From positions 1-64,000 of the forward strand of contig JAFGBR010000081.1 of the NCBI GenBank assembly GCA_016933045.1: DNA of 64,000 nt, given 5' to 3'. The position numbers were made by a program, and so were the translations under genes. Shown piece after piece: positions 1 through 7,713 of the stretch; within the stretch, counting starts at the first letter, position 1; each line of letters starts with the position of its first letter. The notes beneath the pieces are model-generated. The model was not told the DNA's origin. It searched no databases and saw nothing but the letters and a program-made list of their open reading frames with translations. This DNA comes from Marinilabiliaceae bacterium (GTDB lineage Bacteria > Bacteroidota > Bacteroidia > Bacteroidales > Marinilabiliaceae).

Positions 1-614
1 CACAGGATTTTATTGACAATAATAAAGTTGTAATAAAAAACAATCATACAAGCTTTACGTTCGGTTTTAATGCAGGTGTATTTTATCCCTCCGATGTTAA
101 TAACTATATTTATTCATGGTTGGAAAATAAATATGGAAGTATTAATTCGGGGTACAATCTTGATATTTATCTGAACCTTTCTCTTTCATTGGGTTTTAGC
201 CATAAATTAAATAAAAACTTAGAAATAAAGCCCATGATTGAATTATCAATGGCTCCAAAAATAATCACAGTTTATGCTGATGATATTGAAACTTATTCAT
301 TTAATAAGGTATCACCCGGGGTTTTAGGATTATTTCATATACCTGTTGGAAAACACAAACATTCACTTTTTTTTGGCGGTGGTGTTTTATACAATTTCTT
401 AAGTTTTAAAGAATTTAAGGATAGTAGTCTGGGGTGGAGGGCAATAGGTGGTTTCTCATTTATGAATCATAAAAATTTTAATCCCCAGGTATTTATGGGA
501 TGGGATCAGGCAATAGGAAAAGCAACTAATAATAGTTATAACAGTTATATTAATAGCAACTCAATAGATCTTGACTATTCAAGTTTTAAAATTGGAACAT
601 ATTTAAATTTTTAA
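1..614 (+). CDS. Outer-membrane beta-barrel-like protein, 3' part only
   Basis: An open frame runs without a stop from the left window edge (first full codon at base 3) to the TAA at 612-614, so the gene starts outside the window; a TTG at 120 is not a convincing start. The visible ~203 residues show alternating polar/hydrophobic segments rich in Gly, Tyr, Phe and Asn (for example LSLSLGFSHKLNKNLEIKPM) and end in an aromatic residue (GTYLNF), the usual ending of an outer-membrane beta-barrel. The family cannot be named from this portion. A strong hairpin follows 53 bases later. Confidence 0.6.
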   Translation, partial: QDFIDNNKVVIKNNHTSFTFGFNAGVFYPSDVNNYIYSWLENKYGSINSGYNLDIYLNLSLSLGFSHKLNKNLEIKPMIELSMAPKIITVYADDIETYSFNKVSPGVLGLFHIPVGKHKHSLFFGGGVLYNFLSFKEFKDSSLGWRAIGGFSFMNHKNFNPQVFMGWDQAIGKATNNSYNSYINSNSIDLDYSSFKIGTYLNF

Positions 615-666
615 AAATTTACTTTTTTAGTTCATTGAAGTAACAGCATTTTATTTTGCTATCAAA

Positions 667-690
667 AAAGCCGGAATTAACTCCGGCTTT
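667..690. terminator. Bidirectional intrinsic terminator
   Basis: A 9-bp stem AAAGCCGGA / TCCGGCTTT with a 6-base loop ends in T-rich sequence on the plus strand and, through its A-run, also on the minus strand. It lies between the convergent barrel gene and the M13 peptidase gene and can serve both. Confidence 0.8.
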
Positions 691-746
691 ATCATTGTTC
701 AGATACAATTAAAAGATTAAATAAATGCTTTAATTAAATAATATAT

Positions 747-2789
747 CTACCATATTTTAGCTCTATTATCATTTGAAATAAATAAAGAATCATTGGGCTT
801 AATATTAAAAGCCTTAACGAACTGATCCATATTTGGCAGAGGGCCATTAACCCGGTGTTCGCCAAGCGAATGGACATCTTCTTTAACCCTACGCAACATC
901 TCTTCCTCTCTTATATTCTGAGCCCAAATACGAGCAAAAGCTAAAAAGAAACGCTGATCGGCAGAAAAACCATCAATTTTAGCTGGTTCAACTTTATTTT
1001 TAAGAGTATTGCGGAAAGCCTGATAAGAGATATTTAACCCTCCTAAATCGGCAATATTTTCACCAAGAGTTAATTCTCCATTGGCATTAATAGTATCTTT
1101 AACAACAAATGAATTAAATAGATCAACAAGCACTTTTGTTTTAGCTGAAAACTTTTCGGCATCTTCGGGTTGCCACCATTCGTTTAGGTTACCAAACTTG
1201 TCAAACTGACGCCCCTGATCATCAAAACCGTGAGTCATTTCATGTCCAATAACCACACCAATAGCACCATAGTTAACAGCATCGTCACCTGCCATATAAA
1301 AAAACGGTGGTTGAAGTATTGCAGCCGGAAAAACAATTTCATTAGCCGAAGGATTATAATAGGCATTAACAGTTTGTGGAGTCATGTGCCATTCTTCCTT
1401 ATCAACCGGTTTCCCAATTTTCGAAATATTATAAATAAAATCGAAACGATTCGAATTGATAATATTTTCAGCATAAGAGTCTTTAGAAATTCTTAAACCA
1501 GAATAATCGCGCCATTTATTTGGATATCCAATTTTTACACTAATTGAAGATAACTTATCTAGAGCTTTTTGTTTTGTAGAATCACTCATCCAGTCGAGTT
1601 CGTTAATGCGCTGACCAAAAGCAATACGCAAATTTTCAACAAGAAGCTCCATTCGCATTTTTGCCTCGGGAGGAAAATATTTAGCAACATATAACTGACC
1701 AATAGCTTCGCCTAAAGCTCCACTTGTAGTATTTAAAACGCGCTTCCAACGAGGTTCCTGTTCCAATTTACCAGACAATGTTTTTCCGTAAAATTCAAAG
1801 TTAGCATCTTCAAAATCAGAAGATAAATAAGGAGACATTTCACGAACCACATGAGTAACTAAATATTTTCTCCAGGTATCTAAATCTTCATCCTGCACCA
1901 TTTTTGCAACTTCGGCTAAATATTTTGGTTGGTATATATTAATATCAGATGGTACAGGTATATTTAATTCGGTAAAAAAAATATCCCAATTAACCCCCGA
2001 AGCCATCTCTTTTATACCAGCTAAATCAACTTTATTATATGTAGACTGTGGATCGCGGTTTTGAAGGCGTGTATTGCTGGCCAGAGCCATACGTGTTTCA
2101 AATTTCAAAATACTTTGAGCTGTTTTATGTGCAACTTCATTTTTACTACCCATATTAATCCATAATTTAGCAATATAATCAACATAAGCAGAACGAATTT
2201 TTTCAGCGTGTTCTCCCATTTCTGTATAATAATCCCTATCGGGCATTCCCAAACCATTCTGATAAATATTAGCAATCATCATATTGCTGTTTTTCATATC
2301 AGCTTCGGCAAATAAATAAAACAATGGAAAAGCCTGCTCTTTATCTAATTGGGCAATAACTTTTATTAAATCATCTTTATTATCAATAGAATTGATGTTA
2401 TCAATGGTCGCTTGAAGAGGCTTTATTCCGGCACTCTCAATAGCATCAATATCCATACCTGAAGAAAAAAAATCACCAATTTGCTGACTAACAGCCCCTT
2501 TTTTGCCACTAATAGAAGCCACTTCTTCAATAATACTTTTAACCTTCTCTTTATTATCTTCAGCTAACTTATCAAAAGCCCCAAAACGACTTTTATCGTC
2601 AGGCAAAGGATTGTTTTTCATCCAACCACCATTGGCATACAAGTAAAAATTATTTCCTGGATTTACAGTTAAATCCATATCATTTTGATTAAAAACCGGT
2701 AGTTCTGCCATTTTATTATCTCCTCTTTGTTGACAAGCACTAATAATGAATACTCCCAACATGCTTATTTGTAATAATTTATTCATCAT
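747..2789 (-). CDS. M13 family zinc metallopeptidase lipoprotein (neprilysin/PepO type)
   Basis: A 680-residue protein of normal M13 length. The N-terminus (LLQISMLGVFIISACQQ) is a lipoprotein signal with the acylated Cys at residue 19, so it should be membrane anchored facing the periplasm or surface. The M13 N-terminal domain covers about residues 35-420 and the catalytic domain the rest. The zinc site HEMTH is at 516-520, the third ligand Glu lies in GENIADLGG (about 577), and the substrate-binding segment NAYYNPSANEIVFPA is at about 475-489. The family cleaves peptides and small proteins. It is convergent with the barrel gene and divergent from the E2 gene. A possible -7 box (CAAAAATA on the plus strand, 2868-2875) lies upstream. 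Nothing appears broken. Confidence 0.95.
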   Translation of the reverse strand: MMNKLLQISMLGVFIISACQQRGDNKMAELPVFNQNDMDLTVNPGNNFYLYANGGWMKNNPLPDDKSRFGAFDKLAEDNKEKVKSIIEEVASISGKKGAVSQQIGDFFSSGMDIDAIESAGIKPLQATIDNINSIDNKDDLIKVIAQLDKEQAFPLFYLFAEADMKNSNMMIANIYQNGLGMPDRDYYTEMGEHAEKIRSAYVDYIAKLWINMGSKNEVAHKTAQSILKFETRMALASNTRLQNRDPQSTYNKVDLAGIKEMASGVNWDIFFTELNIPVPSDINIYQPKYLAEVAKMVQDEDLDTWRKYLVTHVVREMSPYLSSDFEDANFEFYGKTLSGKLEQEPRWKRVLNTTSGALGEAIGQLYVAKYFPPEAKMRMELLVENLRIAFGQRINELDWMSDSTKQKALDKLSSISVKIGYPNKWRDYSGLRISKDSYAENIINSNRFDFIYNISKIGKPVDKEEWHMTPQTVNAYYNPSANEIVFPAAILQPPFFYMAGDDAVNYGAIGVVIGHEMTHGFDDQGRQFDKFGNLNEWWQPEDAEKFSAKTKVLVDLFNSFVVKDTINANGELTLGENIADLGGLNISYQAFRNTLKNKVEPAKIDGFSADQRFFLAFARIWAQNIREEEMLRRVKEDVHSLGEHRVNGPLPNMDQFVKAFNIKPNDSLFISNDNRAKIW

Positions 2790-3080
2790 ATATTAAAAAA
2801 TTTAAGTCGTTTTGATCAAATAAACCATCTCATATCAAATCATTAATAATTATTGAAAAATAAGAAACAAAAATAGTAATATGAATTTCTTTTTTATATA
2901 AAAAGCATAAAGTATTAATCATATTTTGCATTTGTTCAAAAAACCAACTCGTTTATTTTTTGTTTTAATATTAAACAAATCAACCTTATAGTTGTATTTA
3001 TTAACGTATATTAAGTTTAAATAAACATAAGACAGTGAATTAATTTGGTGTTAGAAATAAATTAAATAATAATAAAAAAG

Positions 3081-4382
3081 ATGTCAACATTTGATATTAT
3101 AATGCCTAAAATGGGCGAGAGCGTTGAAGAAGCAACCATCACAAATTGGTTTGTGAAAGTTGGCGATAGGGTTAAAGAAGACGATGCACTTTTAGAAATA
3201 GCAACCGATAAGGTTGATTCTGAAATTCCTTCGCCAGTAGACGGTTTTGTAAAAGAAATTAAGTTTGAGTTAAATGCCGTTGTTCCTGTTGGTGCCGTAG
3301 TTGCTGTTATCGCTTTAGAAGGGGAAGCGAACGACAAAGTAATAAAAGAAGAGAAACAAGCATCAGAATCGATACCATTGAAGCTTGAAAAGGAACAAGT
3401 TTCAACTCCTGCCGCCAAAATCAATAGTGAAGCTTTTAAAGAATCATCACGTTTCTATTCCCCACTGGTTAAAAGTATTGCAAAAGAGGAAAGCATTACT
3501 GTTAATGAATTAGATACAATTAAAGGAAGTGGAAAAGAAGGACGAGTTACTAAAGATGACGTACTTGATTATTTAAAAAACAAAGGACAGGCTTCTGCAA
3601 ATGCCCCTGAAAAAGAAGTTATCAAACCTCAAACATCAACACCAACTGCAAAAGTTAGCGTTTCAATAGGAGCAGAAGACACCATCATGGAAATGGATCG
3701 GATGAGAAAACTTATTGCCGATCACATGGTGATGTCGAAGCAAGTATCGCCACATGTTACCTCAATTGTTGAAGCTGATATGACGAACATTGTTATTTGG
3801 AGATCGAGGGTAAAAGAGGCTTTCCAAAAGAAATATGGTGAAAAATTAACCTATATGCCTGTATTTACAGAGGCTGTTGCAAAAGCATTGCGCGATTTTC
3901 CGGGAGTGAATGCATCGGTTGATGGGGATAAAATTATTTACCGCAAAAATGTGAATGTTGGCATAGCCGTATCATTGCCTTCGGGTAATTTGATCGTACC
4001 GGTTATTAAACAAGCCGATCAAAAAAATCTTGCCGGTTTGGCCGCCGACATCAATGGTTTGGCCAATCAGGCTCGAAACAATAAGTTATCGCCAGATTCG
4101 ATACAGGGAGGAACATTTACCATTACCAATTTCGGATCGTTCAATAACATTATTGGTACTCCTATTATAAATCAACCCCAGGTAGCCATTTTAGCAACAG
4201 GGAGCATTGAGAAAAAACCTGCCGTTATTGAAACACCAACAGGAGATATGATTGGCATACGACATAAAATGTTCTTATCGTTATCGTACGATCACAGAAT
4301 AGTTGACGGTGCACTTGGCGGCAGTTTTCTACGGCGTATTGCCGATTACCTTGAAGCTTTTGATATAAACAGAGAAGTGTAA
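3081..4382 (+). CDS. 2-oxoacid dehydrogenase E2 (dihydrolipoamide acyltransferase)
   Basis: 433 residues with the complete E2 layout: one lipoyl domain (1-80, lipoylated Lys44 in EIATDKVDSEIPSP), a Pro/Ala/Lys-rich linker, an E3-binding domain (about 125-166, FYSPLVKSIAKEE), a second linker, and the acyltransferase domain (about 200-430) with the active site DHRIVDG (His405, Asp409). It transfers the acyl group from E1-bound TPP via lipoate to CoA in the cytoplasm. The E1 gene follows 81 bases downstream. The combination with a fused E1 is common in Bacteroidota and usually annotated as the branched-chain 2-oxoacid complex. Substrate (branched-chain or pyruvate) cannot be settled from sequence alone. 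No E3 gene is present here. Confidence 0.93.
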   Translation: MSTFDIIMPKMGESVEEATITNWFVKVGDRVKEDDALLEIATDKVDSEIPSPVDGFVKEIKFELNAVVPVGAVVAVIALEGEANDKVIKEEKQASESIPLKLEKEQVSTPAAKINSEAFKESSRFYSPLVKSIAKEESITVNELDTIKGSGKEGRVTKDDVLDYLKNKGQASANAPEKEVIKPQTSTPTAKVSVSIGAEDTIMEMDRMRKLIADHMVMSKQVSPHVTSIVEADMTNIVIWRSRVKEAFQKKYGEKLTYMPVFTEAVAKALRDFPGVNASVDGDKIIYRKNVNVGIAVSLPSGNLIVPVIKQADQKNLAGLAADINGLANQARNNKLSPDSIQGGTFTITNFGSFNNIIGTPIINQPQVAILATGSIEKKPAVIETPTGDMIGIRHKMFLSLSYDHRIVDGALGGSFLRRIADYLEAFDINREV

Positions 4383-4385
4383 AAA

Positions 4386-4444
4386 AAGTATCACTATTAT
4401 AGTATCAGGGAGCAAGACGTTATTAATCTTACTACGTGATACTT
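4386..4444 (+). repeat. Long-loop inverted repeat between E2 and E1 genes
   Basis: AAGTATCAC (4386-4394) and GTGATACTT (4436-4444) are perfect 9-bp inverted copies separated by 41 bases, filling most of the E2-E1 spacer. It could fold in the mRNA as a processing or stability element. There is no clear T-run directly after it (TAATATAAAA follows), so it is not a standard terminator. Confidence 0.4.
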
Positions 4445-4463
4445 AATATAAAAAAAATAAACA

Positions 4464-6515
4464 ATGAAAAGCGATGTACCTGTAGTATACAGTATTAAGA
4501 ATACCGACAAGGAAACTCTTTTAAAATGGTATTACCTGCTGAATTTAGGTCGTAGTTTAGATGACCGTGCTCCAAATTACCTCAAACAAGCTATTGGTTG
4601 GTCGTATCATGCACCTGCAGCTGGTCATGACGGCATTCAACTAGCCATAGGTCAGGTTTTTAAAAAGAATAAAGACCATCTTTTTCCGTATTATCGCGAT
4701 TTACAAACGTGTGTTTCTGCTGGTTTAACAGCCGAAGAAATAATCTATAATGGTATATCGAGAGATACTGATGTAGCAGGAGGAGGACGTCATATGTCGA
4801 ACCACTTTGCAAAACCCGAATGGAATATTCATAATGTTTCATCATGTACTGGAAATCACACATTGCATGCAGCCGGTTTAGGTCGTGCGATTAAAACTTA
4901 TAAAGAAAAAGATGCTGTTGTAATTAGTTCACAAGGAGAATCGTCTGTCTCCGAGGGGTATGTTTATGAAGCTGTAAATGGTGCATCGAACGAGCAACTA
5001 CCTGTTATTTTTGTTTTCCAAGACAATGGTTATGGAATTTCTGTTCCTAAAAAGGACCAGACAGCCAACAGGAAAGTGGCAAAAAACTTTGAATCTTTTA
5101 AAAATTTAAGGGTTATTTACTGTAATGGTAAAGATGTTTTCGATTCGATGAATGCCATGACTGAAGCTGTAAAATGGGCTAAAGAAGAGCAAAAACCAGT
5201 GGTGGTACATGCCAACTGTGTTCGTATTCACTCTCACTCAAACTCCGATCGTCATGAACTCTATCGCGATGACAATGAATTGAGTTATGTGCGCGAATAT
5301 GATCCTTTAGCAAAATACAAACGATTATTATTACGCTACAATAGAGCTACAGAAGAAGAATTAGAGGCCATTGACAATCAAATAGCTGAAGAAGTAAAAG
5401 CTGCACATAAAAATGGTTTAGCGGCACCACAACCATCTCCCGATTCTATTTACGATTATGTAATTCCCCCGGCTTATGAATCGGAAAAATATCCCGAAGG
5501 AGTTCATAATCAAAAAGGAGAGAGCATTAAATTCATACAGGCTTTAAACGAGACTTTAAAAGCCGAATTCCGCCACAATCCCGATACCTTCCTATGGGGG
5601 CAGGATGTTGCCAATAAAGACAAAGGAGGTATCTTTAACGTTTCGAAAGGCATGCAGCAGGAATTTGGCAAACATAGGGTTTTCAATGGCCCTATAGCCG
5701 AAGATTATATTCTTGGAACTGCCAATGGAATGAGCCGTTACAAAAAGGATATGCGAATTGTTGTTGAAGGTGCAGAATTTGCCGATTATTTTTGGCCTGC
5801 AATGGAACAGTTTGTTGAAACATCTCACGAATACTGGCGAACCAAAGGACAATATTCACCTAATATAACTGTTCGTTTGGCTTCGGGTGGATATATTGGA
5901 GGCGGATTATATCATAGTCAGACAATTGAAGGAGCACTTACAACATTTCCGGGTGTAAGAGTCGTTTATCCATCATTTGCCGATGATGCAGCAGGACTGA
6001 TCCGCACCAGTATACGTTCGCAGGGAATGACCGTGTTTATGGAACCCAAAGCATTATACAACGCCCCAAAAGCTGCAACCGTGGTTCCCGATGATTTTGA
6101 AGTACCTTTTGGCAAAGCCCGAATCAGAAAAGAAGGCTCTGATTTAACAGTTATAACTTACGGAAATACCACTCACATGTGCATTGAAGTTGCTGAACAA
6201 ATTAAATCAGAAGGAAAAGGAGATATTGAGGTAATTGACTTGCGATCGTTACTTCCCTGGGATAAAGAAACGGTTAAAAAGTCGATAGCAAAAACATCGA
6301 AAGTTATTATTGTTCATGAAGACAAAGTATTTTCAGGCTTTGGGGCAGAGGTTGCTGCAACAATAACCGATGAAATGTTTGAATTGTTAGACGCTCCGAT
6401 TCGCCGTTTAGGATCAACTTTTACTCCTGTTGGTTTTAACAGAATACTGGAAGCAGCTGTATTACCAAACAATGATAAAATTTACAAAGGCATTGTTGAA
6501 CTATTAAATTATTGA
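4464..6515 (+). CDS. 2-oxoacid dehydrogenase E1, fused alpha-beta chain
   Basis: 683 residues joining what are often two subunits. The alpha half (about 1-330) carries the TPP/metal segment from GES at 158-160 to DNGYGIS at 187-193; the usual GDG is here QGES. The beta half (about 350-683) has the transketolase-type pyrimidine-binding region (GQDVANKDKGGIFNVSKGM, then GPIAEDYILGTANGM) and a C-terminal domain (VIDLRSLLPWDKETV). It decarboxylates a 2-oxoacid and passes the acyl group to the lipoyl arm of the upstream E2. This fused form is widespread in Bacteroidota and probably acts on branched-chain 2-oxoacids. The family is certain; the substrate is not. Confidence 0.92.
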   Translation: MKSDVPVVYSIKNTDKETLLKWYYLLNLGRSLDDRAPNYLKQAIGWSYHAPAAGHDGIQLAIGQVFKKNKDHLFPYYRDLQTCVSAGLTAEEIIYNGISRDTDVAGGGRHMSNHFAKPEWNIHNVSSCTGNHTLHAAGLGRAIKTYKEKDAVVISSQGESSVSEGYVYEAVNGASNEQLPVIFVFQDNGYGISVPKKDQTANRKVAKNFESFKNLRVIYCNGKDVFDSMNAMTEAVKWAKEEQKPVVVHANCVRIHSHSNSDRHELYRDDNELSYVREYDPLAKYKRLLLRYNRATEEELEAIDNQIAEEVKAAHKNGLAAPQPSPDSIYDYVIPPAYESEKYPEGVHNQKGESIKFIQALNETLKAEFRHNPDTFLWGQDVANKDKGGIFNVSKGMQQEFGKHRVFNGPIAEDYILGTANGMSRYKKDMRIVVEGAEFADYFWPAMEQFVETSHEYWRTKGQYSPNITVRLASGGYIGGGLYHSQTIEGALTTFPGVRVVYPSFADDAAGLIRTSIRSQGMTVFMEPKALYNAPKAATVVPDDFEVPFGKARIRKEGSDLTVITYGNTTHMCIEVAEQIKSEGKGDIEVIDLRSLLPWDKETVKKSIAKTSKVIIVHEDKVFSGFGAEVAATITDEMFELLDAPIRRLGSTFTPVGFNRILEAAVLPNNDKIYKGIVELLNY

Positions 6516-6573
6516 TTAAAAACTTTAACCCTGCTATTTTTTCGATTAGTAAGGTTATCAAAAACTTATAATA

Positions 6574-7086
6574 ATGAAGAAAATTGGCATATTTTACAGT
6601 TTTCGATCGGTTAAAACAAAACAACAAGTCGCTAAAATTGTCAAATATTTTGGCAAAGCAAATGTGCAGGAGGTAGATGCCGATGCTACTACAGGAGACG
6701 AAATGATGCAATATGACAAGTGGATTTTAGCTGTTCCAACATGGTTCGATGGCGAGCTTCCTAATTATTGGGACGAATTATTGCCCGATTTAGAAGATAG
6801 AGACTTAAAAGGTATTAAAGCCGCAATTTTTGGAGGAGGAAATCAAAAAGACTACCCCGAGAACTTTGTGGATGGTATCGGACTAATGGCAAACTTCCTT
6901 GAGAATTTGGGTGCAAAAATAATTGGCAGCACATCTACAAAAGGGTATTCATTTGAATCATCGAAGGCACAAAAAGGCAATACTTTTGTTGGGCTTGCAC
7001 TTGACATCGAAAATCAAGCGGCATTAACCGATGAACGCATTTCAAATTGGGTTGAACAACTGAAAAAGGAATTTTATGCAAAATAA
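6574..7086 (+). CDS. Flavodoxin-like protein (long-chain FldA type) with altered phosphate loop
   Basis: 170 residues, the length of a long-chain flavodoxin. Family features are clear: PTWFDGELPNYWDELLPDLE (aromatic flavin-stacking loop with Trp), FGGGNQKDYPENFVDGIG (second FMN loop with Tyr), GYSFESSKA and the C-terminal helix NWVEQLKKEF. The first FMN-phosphate loop, normally T/S-x-T-G-x-T after the first strand, reads YSFRSVKTKQQ instead, so the Gly and most Ser/Thr positions are changed. FMN binding may be weakened or the ligand may differ. It lies 58 bases after the E1 gene and may be cotranscribed, which would link it to 2-oxoacid oxidation. The fold is confident; function as a normal electron carrier is not. 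Confidence 0.85.
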   Translation: MKKIGIFYSFRSVKTKQQVAKIVKYFGKANVQEVDADATTGDEMMQYDKWILAVPTWFDGELPNYWDELLPDLEDRDLKGIKAAIFGGGNQKDYPENFVDGIGLMANFLENLGAKIIGSTSTKGYSFESSKAQKGNTFVGLALDIENQAALTDERISNWVEQLKKEFYAK

Positions 7087-7174
7087 TTAGCCTTTATAAG
7101 TATTTGGTTATTGGAGGATTAACTTTTTTTAAGATAATTTTCTTAAAAAATGAGACGAATTAAGACTTTCAGGA

Positions 7175-7206
7175 TTGTATTTGAAAGATTTTTTATCCTA
7201 TATTTG
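7175..7206 (+). promoter_or_regulatory. Predicted Bacteroidota-type promoter for tRNA-Lys
   Basis: A -33 TTG at 7175-7177 is followed after 21 bases by TATATTTG (7199-7206), a full match to the TAnnTTTG -7 box. Transcription would start near 7213, about 15 bases before the mature tRNA. Confidence 0.55.
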
Positions 7207-7227
7207 CAACCGCAAAAGAGAAACGTT

Positions 7228-7300
7228 GACTCAGTAGCTCAGCTGGTAGAGCACATCCCTTTTAAGGATGGGGTCCTGGGTTCGAACCCCAGCTGAGTCA
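7228..7300 (+). tRNA. tRNA-Lys (anticodon TTT)
   Basis: 73 bases fold as a full cloverleaf: acceptor stem GACTCAG / CTGAGTC, discriminator A, D arm GCTC...GAGC, anticodon stem CATCC / GGATG with loop CTTTTAA (anticodon TTT), variable loop GGGTC, and T arm CTGGG-TTCGAAC-CCCAG. CCA is not encoded; CGA follows. A promoter precedes it and an intrinsic terminator follows after 13 bases. Confidence 0.96.
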
Positions 7301-7313
7301 CGAAAAATGAAAT

Positions 7314-7343
7314 GAGATCAGATATTCTGGTCTCTTTTTTTTT
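7314..7343 (+). terminator. Intrinsic terminator of tRNA-Lys
   Basis: GAGATCAG (7314-7321), loop ATATT, CTGGTCTC (7327-7334), then nine T residues. The 8-bp stem contains one T-G pair. Confidence 0.85.
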
Positions 7344-7354
7344 AATTAATATAT

Positions 7355-7411
7355 GGTAGAGCATCCCGATTTTATCGGGAGAAGTCCTGGGTTCGAACCC
7401 CAGCTGAGTCA
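7355..7411 (+). pseudogene. 5'-truncated tRNA-Lys copy
   Basis: 57 bases repeat the 3' part of the tRNA: GGTAGAGCA of the D arm, an anticodon arm, and an exact T arm plus acceptor 3' strand. The acceptor 5' strand and the 5' D-arm strand are missing (AT-rich sequence stands there), so no cloverleaf can form. The anticodon arm differs from the true tRNA (TCCCG / CGGGA with loop ATTTTAT) yet keeps a 5-bp stem, a 7-base loop and TTT in the anticodon position. It is read here as a pseudogene or recombination scar, possibly still transcribed past the first terminator. Confidence 0.85.
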
Positions 7412-7424
7412 CGAAAAATGAAAT

Positions 7425-7448
7425 GAGATCAGGAAACCAGTCTCTTTT
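7425..7448 (+). terminator. Second, less regular terminator-like hairpin after the tRNA copy
   Basis: GAGATCAGG, loop AAA, CCAGTCTC, then TTTT. It pairs as GAGA/TCTC with a bulged T, C-G, an A-A mismatch and GG/CC. It is the duplicated counterpart of the tRNA terminator but with a changed right arm. Confidence 0.45.
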
Positions 7449-7685
7449 ATTAAAAAAAAAATTCTAACACTCATATTAACAATTATTGGAGAATAGATTA
7501 CATCTTAACAAGTAGTATCTCATATCTGCACAGACAGGGATATCACAGATGATTGATTTACATTGTCAATACTGAGTTTCCTAACTCTACAGGAATAAAC
7601 CTATAATCCTATGAATTAAGAATGACTCAATTTCTACCGTATTATTTATTTACTCTCATCTCATGCAGCGCATATTGAAATTGAA

Positions 7686-7693
7686 TATATTTG
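7686..7693 (+). promoter_or_regulatory. Candidate -7 box for the SDR gene
   Basis: TATATTTG matches the TAnnTTTG -7 consensus 20 bases before the GTG start. No TTG is seen at the expected -33 spacing. The ~240 bases between the tRNA repeat and this box show no other feature. Confidence 0.35.
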
Positions 7694-7713
7694 CGCATTA
7701 AAATTTTCAGGAC

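Larger units (their letters stand above)
7273..7432 (+). repeat. 49-bp perfect direct repeat of the tRNA-Lys 3' end and flank
   Basis: Bases 7273-7321 and 7384-7432 are identical over 49 positions, covering the variable loop, T arm, acceptor 3' strand and 21 bases of downstream sequence that include the left arm of the terminator. The copies are offset by 111 bases. tRNA 3' ends are frequent integration targets, and such a repeat can be an attachment-site scar or a local tandem duplication. No integrase gene is visible nearby. Confidence 0.9.

Noticed and set aside
6436..6711. Minus-strand open frame of 91 codons across the E1-flavodoxin junction
   Set aside because: It overlaps both real genes antisense and has no recognisable features.
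7355..7411. Functional second tRNA-Lys
   Set aside because: The acceptor 5' strand and half of the D arm are missing.
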